From Porphyromonadaceae bacterium (GTDB lineage: Bacteria > Bacteroidota > Bacteroidia > Bacteroidales > Dysgonomonadaceae): 64,000 bases of DNA. The notes beneath the pieces were generated by a model. The model was not told the origin of the DNA. It saw only the letters and a list, made by a program, of their open reading frames with translations, and made no database searches. The stretch's first letter is position 1. Every line of letters begins with the position of its first letter. Positions 1 to 8,604 of the stretch are shown here, piece after piece. The stretch spans positions 1 to 64,000 of the forward strand of contig JAJFTO010000001.1 of NCBI GenBank assembly GCA_021372865.1. The letters are read 5' to 3'. A program made the translations under genes and the position numbers.

Positions 1-76
1 TTTCCACTTCCTTGATTGCCTCTATCGCCACCTGGGCCTTGAAGGCTGCACTGTGTTTCTTTCTTCTTGTTGACAT
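1..76 (-). pseudogene. IS3-family transposase OrfA, N-terminal end (cut by window edge)
   Basis: Reading the minus strand from an ATG at 76 gives 25 residues starting MSTRRKKHSAAFKAQVAIEA, the typical N-terminus of the helix-turn-helix OrfA protein of IS3-family elements (the Tyr/Ala-x-FKAKVALEAIK pattern). OrfA binds the insertion-sequence ends and is normally joined to OrfB by frameshifting. The rest lies outside the window, so whether the gene is intact is unknown. It points away from the OrfB fragment at 143-766, so the two are not parts of one intact element. Confidence 0.7.
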
Positions 77-142
77 AATGAGCAAATTTAATCGTTTTTT
101 ATTAAACTTACCCTGTGGTCTGAATTATTGGGAGTATTATAA

Positions 143-766
143 CGTGAGGGTAAGGGATGGAACCACAAAAAGGTTTACAGGGTGTACAAGGCAATGCACT
201 ATGAGAAACGAAGCCGATTGAAGAAACGTCTGCCTGCAAGGGTAAAAAAACCTCTGGTTATGCCTGAAGAGCCCAATGTTACCTGGTCTATTGATTTTAT
301 CAGTGACAGGATTGAGTGCGGAAGACAGTTCCGTGTTCTTAACATCATGGATGATGCCTGCAAGATTGCCGTGGCGCAGGAGATATCAATGTCCATGCCG
401 GCAAAGCGTGTCATTAAAGTTCTGGAAAAGATCATATGGCTGAATGGCAAACCAAAGAACATACGCTGCGACAATGGCCCTGAGTTTATCGCTCAGGTGT
501 TCAAAGATTGGTGCAAAGGCAATGAAATTAACATCATCTATATTCAGCCTGGCAAACCCACTCAGAACGGTTACATTGAACGCTTCAACGGAAGCTACAG
601 AAGGGCCGTTCTTGATAGATATATTTTCCGCAACATATCTGAAGTCAGGGAACTGACCGAAGCCTGGCGGAAAGACTACAACGAAGAACGGCCCCATGAA
701 GCGTTGGACAACATGACGCCCTTTGAATATAGGGAAGAACTGATAAAACGAAAGGAAGCAGTATGA
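143..766 (+). pseudogene. IS3-family transposase OrfB, 5'-truncated
   Basis: This is an rve-type DDE integrase core. Homology begins at about 143, just after an in-frame TAA (140-142), with EGKGWNHKKVYRVYKAMHY, which is internal sequence in complete OrfB proteins; the N-terminal helper region is missing. The catalytic signatures are present: TWSIDFISD (first Asp), RCDNGPEF (second Asp) and NGYIERFNGSYRR (Glu), followed by the usual C-terminal YNEERPHEALDNMTPFEYRE. A reading start at GTG 182 is possible but would give a truncated protein. The right end of the element probably lies near 940-970. It is a remnant, likely broken by insertion or rearrangement with the oppositely oriented OrfA at 1-76. 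Confidence 0.8.
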
Positions 767-1057
767 CAGATGTTTTGACAAGCAAAGGTAACACGAGCCG
801 CTACAGCGGTCAAGGCCAAGACGAGTGCCCTTACGGGCAGTCTTGCCCGCTCTATCGCCTCGTATTGGGAGTGGCTTATCAAAAATCTGTCCGACATCAT
901 AACATTGTACACGTAAATAACTAATTTAGCAGTCTAATCTAAGACTGTCCTAAAAAGGGGTAGCTTACAATAGAATGCAAAATAGAAAAACCATTTTTAA
1001 TGGATAATCCGATAAGATATAAAAAGAAAAAATTACCTTTGCGACTGATGCACCACT
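767..1057. other. Non-coding remnant downstream of IS3 OrfB
   Basis: No gene is seen. The stretch at about 941-970 (AGACTGTCCTAAAAAGGGG followed by TAGCTTACA) looks like an IS3-type right terminus, which usually ends in CA, but I could not find its matching left end in the window. A TACCTTTG box (1034-1041), matching the Bacteroidota -7 consensus TAnnTTTG, lies just before the 23-bp repeats; no -33 element is clear. Confidence 0.35.
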
Positions 1058-1126
1058 GTTACAGAATATGCTGCATTATTGTTACCGAAGGTGTTGTATC
1101 GCTGTTACAGAAAACGCTGTACTCTT
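1058..1126. repeat. Three tandem 23-bp repeats interrupted by ISL3 element
   Basis: Three exact-length 23-bp units (1058-1080, 1081-1103, 1104-1126) share GTTAC at positions 1-5, GAA at 7-9, G at 13, TG at 15-16, A at 18 and T at 23. A fourth, more diverged unit beginning GTTACCG resumes at 2959 on the other side of the ISL3 element. A related sequence occurs in inverted orientation at 8558-8604. There are no spacers, so this is not a CRISPR array; possible roles are transposase or replication-protein binding sites, or ends of a mobile island. Confidence 0.7.
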
Positions 1127-1128
1127 AT

Positions 1129-2951
1129 GGTTCTTCGTCACTTTTGGTGGTAGTGAAAAATATTGTTATTTAGCAATATAAAAATCAGATAATCAGCAAA
1201 ATAACATCATAAAAATTAGGTTTTGACAATATTTATGATTAACTTTAATGCTTTGTGTATTAAATGTTTATCGTAAATGAAGAGAGTTTTAAAAGGTAAG
1301 AAAAATATCTCGTTTCAGTCATTAATACAACTCCCGGGAATAAGATTGAAAGGAATCTCCATGGATGAGGATCAATTCTTCGTGTCAGCAGAAATTGCAT
1401 CCAAATATGGTTTTTGTCCTTTATGCAGTTCAAAAAGTAAGCGTCTGCATAGTTACTATTGCAGGAAGTTGAAAGATCTTCCAATAATATCCAGATCTGT
1501 TAATATAGAACTTACAGTAAGAAAGATTTTCTGTGACAATCCAAAGTGTTCGAAAAAAGTATTTTCACAGCAATTGCCAGATGAAGTGGTTCCATATTCA
1601 CGCAGAACATCACGAGCTGACGAGAGATTACTCCATTTAAGCAAGGAGACATCAGCAAACAAAGGCTCATGGATTTCTGAACAAATGATGCTCCGGGTCA
1701 GTTCCTCAACGTTTCTTAGAATAATGCACAAATGTAATGTTTCGCCTCCGGCAAAAATTACGCATTTAGGAATCGATGATTGGGCCTACCACAAGGGGCA
1801 TACCTATGGTACGATTGTAGTAGACAGAGAAACAGGTAAAACAGTAGAAGTATTAAAGAGCCGGGAAAAGGAGGATATAGCAGAATGGCTCCGACAGTAT
1901 CCCGACATCAGAACCATCACACGTGACCGGGGCGATTGTTACGTTCAGGCCGTCAGTGAAGCCTTGCCTCATGCAATTCAAATTGCCGATCGATTTCATC
2001 TGATAGTGAATTATTCCGATCATGTCATATGTACTGTCAAAAGACTTATATCCAGACTCAAGACAGGAATAGTAGCAAAAAATACTGACATTCCGGAAAA
2101 TGATGGTATTATTATTCAAAAGATAATTGATCTTAGTGCCGCTTCTACAGTTCAAGCTGATGAAAATAAGTGTACTTTAATAAAGCGGGCAAGAGATCTC
2201 AACAAGGAAAATTATTCCATGAGATCAATAGCCCGGATATTAAATCTTGATTTCAGAACGGTTAGAAAGTATATCCACATGGAAAAAGACCAAATCCTTA
2301 CAATAAGAAAAACATTCGTTGATTACACGGTGTATCTGGATGACTTGATTGAGGGATATCGTAAAGGAGAAAGTCTTAGTTTGATTTTCAGAAGGATAAA
2401 AATAAAAGGCTTCAAAGGTTCATTGAGGGGATTAACGATCCGTTTTGGCAAGCTATACAAGGGCCGTATGGAAAGAAGAGGATCGTGTGTCTCAAAAAAA
2501 GAAGCCATAAAATTCCCGAGAATATTTTCATGCAGAAAAATTTGTATCTATCTTACAAATAAAAACTATGAAAAAATATTGTCACCAGTTGAGATCGGAT
2601 GGTATGAACATCTCAGAAAAGAAAATCCGATACTTCAAAGCCTTTGGAACTTGTCAAACAACTTCAGATCGATTTTTGCAGAAAGATCCATAAAGAAATT
2701 TCACGAGTGGATTCAACAGGTCAGGCAATCTGACTTCAGGGAATTAAAAAACTTTGCATGTGGTTTACAGAAGGATTTGAAAGCAGTTGAAGCATCCATA
2801 ATTTACGATTATAACAACGGAATTACGGAGGGTTGTGTAAACAGACTAAAGAATATAAAGAAGCAGATGTACGGAAGAGCAAGCTTTGATTTACTTAGAA
2901 AGAAAGTAATTCTTTCTAAATGGGGATAACCACCAAAAGTGACGAAGAACC
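1129..2951 (+). mobile_element. ISL3-family insertion sequence, complete
   Basis: The element is bounded by perfect inverted repeats: 1127-1151 is the exact reverse complement of 2929-2953 (25 bp, core GGTTCTTCGTCACTTTTGG). Starting the element at the GG of 1129 leaves 8-bp flanks ACTCTTAT (1121-1128) and ATTCTTAG (2952-2959), matching at 6 of 8 positions, as expected for an aged 8-bp target duplication of this family. It carries a single full-length transposase gene, so it may still be active. It is inserted in the 23-bp repeat array. Confidence 0.9.
1277..2929 (+). CDS. ISL3-family transposase
   Basis: A 550-residue DDE transposase of normal length for the family. An N-terminal zinc-binding region has CPLC (residues 47-50) and a second cysteine pair (C86, C91). 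The catalytic core shows LGIDDWAYHKG (about 165-173), TRDRGDCYVQAV (about 215-226) with the conserved IADRFHL that follows, and the late EGCVNRLKNIKKQMYGRA with Glu at about 518. A helix-turn-helix insertion (RSIARILNLDFRTVRKYI) sits between the second Asp and Glu, typical of larger ISL3 transposases. The stop codon lies within the right inverted repeat. The gene is intact and is the only one in the element. Confidence 0.93.
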   Translation: MKRVLKGKKNISFQSLIQLPGIRLKGISMDEDQFFVSAEIASKYGFCPLCSSKSKRLHSYYCRKLKDLPIISRSVNIELTVRKIFCDNPKCSKKVFSQQLPDEVVPYSRRTSRADERLLHLSKETSANKGSWISEQMMLRVSSSTFLRIMHKCNVSPPAKITHLGIDDWAYHKGHTYGTIVVDRETGKTVEVLKSREKEDIAEWLRQYPDIRTITRDRGDCYVQAVSEALPHAIQIADRFHLIVNYSDHVICTVKRLISRLKTGIVAKNTDIPENDGIIIQKIIDLSAASTVQADENKCTLIKRARDLNKENYSMRSIARILNLDFRTVRKYIHMEKDQILTIRKTFVDYTVYLDDLIEGYRKGESLSLIFRRIKIKGFKGSLRGLTIRFGKLYKGRMERRGSCVSKKEAIKFPRIFSCRKICIYLTNKNYEKILSPVEIGWYEHLRKENPILQSLWNLSNNFRSIFAERSIKKFHEWIQQVRQSDFRELKNFACGLQKDLKAVEASIIYDYNNGITEGCVNRLKNIKKQMYGRASFDLLRKKVILSKWG

Positions 2952-2981
2952 ATTCTTAGTTACCGTTAACACCTGTAAAAC
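2952..2981. repeat. Fourth unit of the 23-bp repeat, right of ISL3
   Basis: GTTACCG at 2959 continues the tandem array interrupted by ISL3. If the element and one target copy are removed, this unit follows the third one at a 23-24 bp period. The 20 bases 2953-2972 are the exact reverse complement of 8558-8577, so this arm is one end of an inverted repeat that encloses the helicase gene. Confidence 0.65.
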
Positions 2982-2991
2982 TTGGTTTTCC

Positions 2992-3036
2992 GGGGGGTCA
3001 GTATGCCCGGAATGGGGGGTCAGTATGCTCCGGAAT
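2992..3036. repeat. IS21-type terminal repeats (element remnant)
   Basis: Two adjacent copies of a 22-23 bp sequence (2992-3013 and 3014-3036), each GGGGGGTCAGTATG followed by CCCGGAAT or CTCCGGAAT. Multiple short G-rich GGGGGTCA...CCGGAAT repeats are what I associate with the ends of Bacteroidota IS21-family (istA/istB) elements. No istA or istB coding sequence is found nearby, so this is an orphan end left after deletion or recombination. Confidence 0.55.
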
Positions 3037-3127
3037 ATCCAATATGTTTCATCGAATATTTAAATTCTTGTAAAGATAACAAAAAACTAATTCCTTAAAA
3101 ACCATTATTATTTTCAATTTGAAATGT

Positions 3128-6100
3128 TTAATTTCTTTCTTTATTTTGCTTCTTCTTATACTTTTCAAACTGACTTAAATCTATCTTCCCAACAACTTTA
3201 ACACCCTCAATAAATGGAACTTCTGTTTCAATGAAATTTGATTCTTCAATTTTATCATCTATAGTACTTATATCTTCAATATTACTTGACTGAATATCTA
3301 TAGTTGTATAACTTATTTCGTCTAGCATAGTACCTTTGAATGTATCATTTTTATCTCGTAATTGAATATCAATTGCAGTATCATTTGTTTTAATAAAATA
3401 TTTCAAACTGGAATGTCTAAACACATTAACGTTGTCATGTCCGGATACATAGCTATCGTTAACTATGAAATATTTTCTTTCTTTGAATAAAAACCTTTCA
3501 ACATCTTCGGAATGTTTTATTTTTTCATTTCCAAAATTTCGTATGTATGAGGATCCAATATTTTTAATGAACTCATTGTTGGGAATTGCAGAAAAAGGAT
3601 GTAATACTATTAAATAATCCTTTGCTCGACTTATTGCAACGTTATAAATATATTCTTTTGATAAAAGTGATTTTACGTGTCCAGTGTAATAATAATTATT
3701 AGGATTACATACAAAGAAAACTATATCACATTCATCGCCTTGAAAACCATGAACAGTATCAGATAAAACTATAGTATTGTCAGATAAATTACTAGACGTA
3801 ATCAGCTTGTTGATCAACATTGCCTGTGCTTTGTAAGGAGAGATAACTCCAATTCTCCATTTTTCATTGTTTAGAGAATCAAAATATTTAATTATTTCTG
3901 TTACTAAAATAGCAGAATAAATATGATATGAGCTGTAAAATAGTTTTTTTATATCATAAACTGAATTGCATCTATCTAACGGTATATCTATAAAAGTTAC
4001 ATTAGAGGAAATTATACTTTTAAAATCTTTAGGTAATTGTCGACATAGTTTTCCATTAATTTCTCTTTCGTGTTTTAATTGATTTGAATATGATAACTCG
4101 CTAAATAGTTGTCCAATTTGTGGAATACTTCTATATTGGGTGGGAAGATTAACAATTGAGTCATTAACTCTGATTGACTGTTCTTTCGGATCAAAACTAT
4201 CAAGCCCCATCATTTTATATATATTTTCGTCTTGATAGTCAAAGTTCTCTAACTCTGTATCATCAATTTCAACAACCGGTGGAATCTGTTTAGGATCACC
4301 GGAAATTATAAAACGAATATACTGATTAGTTTTGTATAAAGCCATTAATGCAAAAGTTATGTAATGTAAGCCTATCATTGATGACTCATCAAATATTACA
4401 TAATCCCATTCATATTGAAATAATAAACTTGCATTTTGAATTTCATAATATGGTAGTCTATGAACTGTTGTGGCAACAACTTTTATTCTATCCATTTCTT
4501 CAATATCAACAACCTCACGATATATTGACTCCTCCAATTCAGGATCAGTTGGACTGCTTAATCTAACAACATTAATATTTGAATTGATTTTCAATAACTT
4601 ATTACATATAACATCTGCGGCTTTATTTGTAGGAGTAAGCACTAAAAACTTAGCATGAGGATTAACTTTCAATATTTCATTAATCTTGTTGCAGATTCTT
4701 GTAGTTTTACCGGTACCGGGAGGACCATAAATATACTTTAAAGATGGCATTGATTCATTTATATCCTCCCATATATCTACATTGTTTAAGTTAACAAATG
4801 CATTATATAGCCTGTCTAATAAAGCAATGACAGGAATAAACCTTATTTCTATTTTATATATATTTGGAAATCTGCTTAGAATGTTATTTGATATTCCTCT
4901 CCTGCAAAATATTAGAAGATCTTGACCCTTTTTTGATACCCCCTCAACTGTAATAATCTCTTTTTCCCCATTTTTGAAAATAAGATTTATCTTAAAATCC
5001 TCAGCATTTTCTATTTCGGAAGAAATATAATTATCTGCACCTCTTAGTATAAAATATTGATTATCTTCTTTATATGCTTTTATTTCCTGAAATGAAATAG
5101 TTTTTTGCTTCTTAGAATCCGGTTTTTCTCCATAAGTCGATAAAAGTTTCAGATACGCTTTGAACCACTCATAAGAATATTTTTGGCTATTATTAATTGC
5201 TTCAACTAATTTTGCTCTATTTTTCTTTGTTTCAAGATACAGCTTTAATTCTTCAACCCCTTTAGACATTTCTTCATCTTCATCAAAGATAGAATCGGAA
5301 ATTTCTTTAGATTCTTCACCTTCAACTTTGGGTGTTTTTTGTTTAGGTTTAAAAGCTTTTTGTAAACTTTCCAAATCTATTATTGTTTGCTCTATTTTTG
5401 AATGGATTACTTTATCATTTTCAATTTCAACATTATCTAAGTCTGTTGAGGAATAAATTCTCTGATCTATTGTAGCTTGTATTCCATTTGCTTTTGCCTT
5501 ATATTCATCTAAAAGCTTTTTGGCTAATTGAGCTTCTTTTTCATCGGAAAATAATTTTGCTATTTTATCTTTTTCAGTTAGAATCACAGATGGTTTAAAA
5601 CCTAATAACTTTTCAAGTCCGTCATTAATTTCATAACCTTCAGCTAATTCAGCTACTGATATTTCGTGAGGAGCTACTTGTTCATTATTTCTTGAATAAA
5701 GCCATTTCGAATTCCTTAGTCTTGTGAGTTCTGTTGATTCAAAATACTGTATACGATAGGAATAATAAAAATATTCATGCTCTCCTCTTAACGCTGTTTC
5801 AATATTAATCCGTGAATCACTTTGATATTTATTCACTAATTCAGATAAAATTTTTGATAACAGAATTGATTTGTCAAAATCTATATTTTGGATAATTTCT
5901 GAGCACCCATCAATAATCTTATCTTTAGTTATATTTCTATCATAATAACCATGTGTTGACTGATAAAGATTCAAGCTCTGTTTAATTACATGATCATTTA
6001 TTTTATTTTCGAATATTTTGGGTAACTCATTAACTCCAATTCTTATTAAAAAATCCTTCAGTAATTTTTCATCATTATCATTGGTTAAATAGTCTTGATA

Positions 6101-8059
6101 ATCATCTAAATAAACAAACCATGTATCAGACTTATTTTCAAAATATTTAAGTAAAATATCATTAGGGTAATAAATGTCTTTAGCAACTCCACGATAAGTT
6201 ATATTCTTGTCCTTAGTCCTGTATGAAACAAACTCTTCATTTTTTATTAGGTCAATAAAACTATCTATCTCGTTTTGTGGGCATTCATCTTTAAAATATT
6301 TGAAGAACTTTTGGAAATGTGAATCAGTATCTATTGCTCCACCTATATCATATAAAGGCAAAATTACATTATATATTTCATCCCTAAGATTTGGTTTTTT
6401 TATTCCAAATTTCTCTATAAAATCTTTTGTAATTGGGTTTTCTAGTAGACTTGGATGTATTTGTTTATAAGGTGAATTAGCATGTGCTCCAGGTAAAAAA
6501 AGAACTAATTCATATTTTTTACTGCTATTATCTAACTCATAAGCTTTGACAGCTTTAAAATTTATATCCCAAAATATTGGTTTTGTCTTTACATCATCTT
6601 GATATGATTTATTCTCGAATAGATACGCATAGAAACTATGCAGCCATTCAGTTGATTGATTTTCTATAAAATCTTCTTTGATTAAGTTGAAAATAGTTTT
6701 TGGATAAACTATAGGATTACCAACAATACTATTTATATGATAAGCTAACTCATAATCCACATTCATAGTATAACTATATCCAGATTTAGTGAAAACCCAT
6801 TTTGCATTTTCATTATTAACTAAAATTGAAAGTTGTTGATTTGAAAATAGCTCTGTTAGATTAGGTGCAGATGCCCAATATGCATTTTCCCTTTTTGCAT
6901 ATGTTCCATTATATGAAGGGAGTAGTTCTTCAGTCTTAAATTTCTCTTTTAATTTATAGAAAAATGGAGCAAATAAATCATCTTCTTCTGGATCTTTATA
7001 TGGCAGTATTTTAAATATATCACTGCTAATCAACTTCAAATCTCTAAGAATTAACAAACAATCAGCAGATAATTGAGATAGATATTCAATCATCTTAATA
7101 TTATGTTGTTCAGACCGTTTAAGACCCTCCCTACTGTCTGTTAATAAAAAAGGAGCATTTATAATATAATAAAGATTCGTATTCTCTTTTGTAGGAAAAT
7201 AACAAAATGCCGGAAGTTGCTTCGGTTTCAAGTTTAGTTCCTCGTCTTGAAAGAAACCAACACAAACATTTAATTTTTCATCTTGTAAAGAACGTGAGAA
7301 AAGTGCTATTCTCTCAACAACCTGATTTTGGTTATTATTTTGAAATAGATTTATTAAATCTAATTTTATGTCTTGATATAAATTTGATTCTACAATTTCT
7401 TTTCTATAAAAGCCAGATTCATTAAAAGTACTCCATGATATTTTTTCCAAGTTAGAGAGGAATAGCGTTGGATAAACCAGTCTTTTTAACTTTACTAATA
7501 TTTCTTCGTATGCCCTTTTCTTTGGCATATCTGATTTATCAAATGGGAAAAAGAAAGTAGTTTCATCTTCTTTTCTGTTCGGCAAATCATTGTCCAATAG
7601 TACAGGAACTATAAATCTCTCTATTTTAAATTGGAATTTTTTGTCAAATATATGAGGGGTATCTGTATACGTATATACAGCTTTAAAACCCACTCCAAAC
7701 TTACCTATCGTAGATTGATCTTTCTTATTTGATTGTGCTACAGCTGTTATCGCATTAATATCTCCAAGTTTATGATTTATCTGATCTTCCTTTTCACTAT
7801 CAGGGTTGGATATCCAAAAGTTTTTCTTCCCATTATGAGTGAAATACAATCCATCTACAGTAAGGTTAAAATAAGCTTTCGTCGCTTGAACATCATCAGC
7901 ATTCTGTAAAAGCTCATATATAAAATGAGCCTGATCTGAATATTTTTCAACAACGCTATTCCAAATATTCCCTATAGCAAAACTATCTTTAAGGGTGTTT
8001 GCAATATTATTTCTACTATTATGCAGATTTTCAAACCATGTTAAATCCTGTTCAGTCAT
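3128..8059 (-). CDS. Giant GHKL (sacsin/HSP90-like) ATPase fused to SF1 helicase; candidate defence protein
   Basis: This 1643-residue protein has two NTPase modules. The N-terminal module (about 1-250) is an HSP90/sacsin-type GHKL ATPase: helix with N-box YELLQNADD (48-55), a G1-like THNGK (74-78), and the glycine lid IGKFGVGFKAVY (118-129). A long middle part without a domain I can name includes an acidic, Lys/Glu-rich stretch near 900-950. The C-terminal part is a superfamily 1 helicase: Walker A GPPGTGKTT (1112-1120), Walker B VIFDESSM (D1224, E1225), an SGDPKQIPP motif III-type segment, HGFQGDECDIVFF (motif V, about 1437-1450) and NVAISRAKDYLIV (motif VI, about 1473-1486). I see no nuclease motif and no signal peptide or membrane segment. 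The gene is strikingly AT-rich compared with neighbours beyond 8.7 kb, stands alone, and sits among insertion-sequence remnants and inverted repeats: signs of transfer. Related fusions of sacsin-type ATPases with helicases are thought of as conflict systems; a defence role here is inference. Confidence 0.85.
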   Translation of the reverse strand: MTEQDLTWFENLHNSRNNIANTLKDSFAIGNIWNSVVEKYSDQAHFIYELLQNADDVQATKAYFNLTVDGLYFTHNGKKNFWISNPDSEKEDQINHKLGDINAITAVAQSNKKDQSTIGKFGVGFKAVYTYTDTPHIFDKKFQFKIERFIVPVLLDNDLPNRKEDETTFFFPFDKSDMPKKRAYEEILVKLKRLVYPTLFLSNLEKISWSTFNESGFYRKEIVESNLYQDIKLDLINLFQNNNQNQVVERIALFSRSLQDEKLNVCVGFFQDEELNLKPKQLPAFCYFPTKENTNLYYIINAPFLLTDSREGLKRSEQHNIKMIEYLSQLSADCLLILRDLKLISSDIFKILPYKDPEEDDLFAPFFYKLKEKFKTEELLPSYNGTYAKRENAYWASAPNLTELFSNQQLSILVNNENAKWVFTKSGYSYTMNVDYELAYHINSIVGNPIVYPKTIFNLIKEDFIENQSTEWLHSFYAYLFENKSYQDDVKTKPIFWDINFKAVKAYELDNSSKKYELVLFLPGAHANSPYKQIHPSLLENPITKDFIEKFGIKKPNLRDEIYNVILPLYDIGGAIDTDSHFQKFFKYFKDECPQNEIDSFIDLIKNEEFVSYRTKDKNITYRGVAKDIYYPNDILLKYFENKSDTWFVYLDDYQDYLTNDNDEKLLKDFLIRIGVNELPKIFENKINDHVIKQSLNLYQSTHGYYDRNITKDKIIDGCSEIIQNIDFDKSILLSKILSELVNKYQSDSRINIETALRGEHEYFYYSYRIQYFESTELTRLRNSKWLYSRNNEQVAPHEISVAELAEGYEINDGLEKLLGFKPSVILTEKDKIAKLFSDEKEAQLAKKLLDEYKAKANGIQATIDQRIYSSTDLDNVEIENDKVIHSKIEQTIIDLESLQKAFKPKQKTPKVEGEESKEISDSIFDEDEEMSKGVEELKLYLETKKNRAKLVEAINNSQKYSYEWFKAYLKLLSTYGEKPDSKKQKTISFQEIKAYKEDNQYFILRGADNYISSEIENAEDFKINLIFKNGEKEIITVEGVSKKGQDLLIFCRRGISNNILSRFPNIYKIEIRFIPVIALLDRLYNAFVNLNNVDIWEDINESMPSLKYIYGPPGTGKTTRICNKINEILKVNPHAKFLVLTPTNKAADVICNKLLKINSNINVVRLSSPTDPELEESIYREVVDIEEMDRIKVVATTVHRLPYYEIQNASLLFQYEWDYVIFDESSMIGLHYITFALMALYKTNQYIRFIISGDPKQIPPVVEIDDTELENFDYQDENIYKMMGLDSFDPKEQSIRVNDSIVNLPTQYRSIPQIGQLFSELSYSNQLKHEREINGKLCRQLPKDFKSIISSNVTFIDIPLDRCNSVYDIKKLFYSSYHIYSAILVTEIIKYFDSLNNEKWRIGVISPYKAQAMLINKLITSSNLSDNTIVLSDTVHGFQGDECDIVFFVCNPNNYYYTGHVKSLLSKEYIYNVAISRAKDYLIVLHPFSAIPNNEFIKNIGSSYIRNFGNEKIKHSEDVERFLFKERKYFIVNDSYVSGHDNVNVFRHSSLKYFIKTNDTAIDIQLRDKNDTFKGTMLDEISYTTIDIQSSNIEDISTIDDKIEESNFIETEVPFIEGVKVVGKIDLSQFEKYKKKQNKERN

Positions 8060-8557
8060 ATTAGATATCGATTTAATAATTTTAGGGTTATTATATTATT
8101 ACTTCATATTTAGGGTATTTTACATTACACATTTTATAGATTGTGTCAAACTTTTTCCTTATTAGGTGTCTCTATTAATCTATCTTGATATCCATTTGCA
8201 ATGTACCTACCCCTATTAACTGGAATAAAAATCAAAAACGGTTTGACTTTTTTACAAATATAGTCACAAATCAATTTATTCTCCATCAGATAATCAAATC
8301 TAGAGCCGCCCTCCTGGATAGTAAAGATTAAACTTTATTTTTAAAAAAAGTTTTGTTCCTGGTTTTTAAATTTTGACTTATAGTAAAAATTACCCGGATT
8401 AATACCACTCCACTTTAATCGTCTCGTAACGGGTACCTGGTCTTCAAATAACTCCATTACTTACATGCCATCCGGTTTTTTAACCGGTTTTTTTTAAGAG
8501 TTCATCTTTAAACCGCAACCCCAGGCTCAGTTCCCTGACCAGCTCTCTGAGCCTTTT
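8060..8557. other. Intergenic region upstream of the helicase with decayed sequence
   Basis: No intact gene is seen. The region holds the helicase leader, a possible decayed IS3 fragment (8340-8560 minus), and an orphan terminator (8472-8495). A CAAATATA box at 8255-8262 (minus-strand TATATTTG) could serve the helicase with a leader of roughly 190 bases, but no -33 element fits. Another short hairpin, AGGCTCAG (8523-8530) with CTGAGCCT (8547-8554), is followed by TTTT. Confidence 0.4.
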
Positions 8558-8560
8558 GTG
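8340..8560 (-). pseudogene. Possible decayed IS3-like orfA/orfB junction
   Basis: On the minus strand, 8557 downward reads KRLRELVRELSLGLRFKDEL then LKKN, like the leucine-rich coil that ends IS3 OrfA proteins (the ENEILKKA region). In another frame a short reading from ATG 8457 gives MELFEDQVPVTRRLKWSGIN then PGNFYYKSK, like the start of OrfB (the LGISRSSYYYKPK pattern). Stops interrupt both. The resemblance is by eye and weak. Confidence 0.3.
8472..8495 (+). terminator. Orphan intrinsic terminator
   Basis: A perfect 6-bp stem, CCGGTT (8472-8477) and AACCGG (8482-8487), with a TTTT loop, is followed by eight T residues (8488-8495). The polarity fits plus-strand transcription, yet no plus-strand gene lies upstream within 5 kb, so it probably belongs to a lost gene or a small unrecognised transcript. 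Confidence 0.5.
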
Positions 8561-8604
8561 TTAACGGTAACTAAGAACACTAAGAATACAGCATTTTCGG
8601 AAAA
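8558..8604. repeat. Inverted, diverged copy of the 23-bp repeat
   Basis: Read on the minus strand, 8604-8582 matches the third left unit (1104-1126) at 18 of 23 positions, and 8577-8558 is an exact 20-bp reverse complement of 2953-2972. The left and right copies therefore form inverted repeats about 5.6 kb apart (7.5 kb with ISL3), enclosing ISL3, the IS21-type end and the helicase gene. Confidence 0.7.

Noticed and set aside
1058..1126. CRISPR array
   Set aside because: The units are contiguous, with no spacers, and no cas gene is present.
8523..8557. Second terminator (AGGCTCAG/CTGAGCCT hairpin)
   Set aside because: The loop is 16 bases and only four T follow; it overlaps the possible decayed transposase fragment, so a chance hairpin is more likely.
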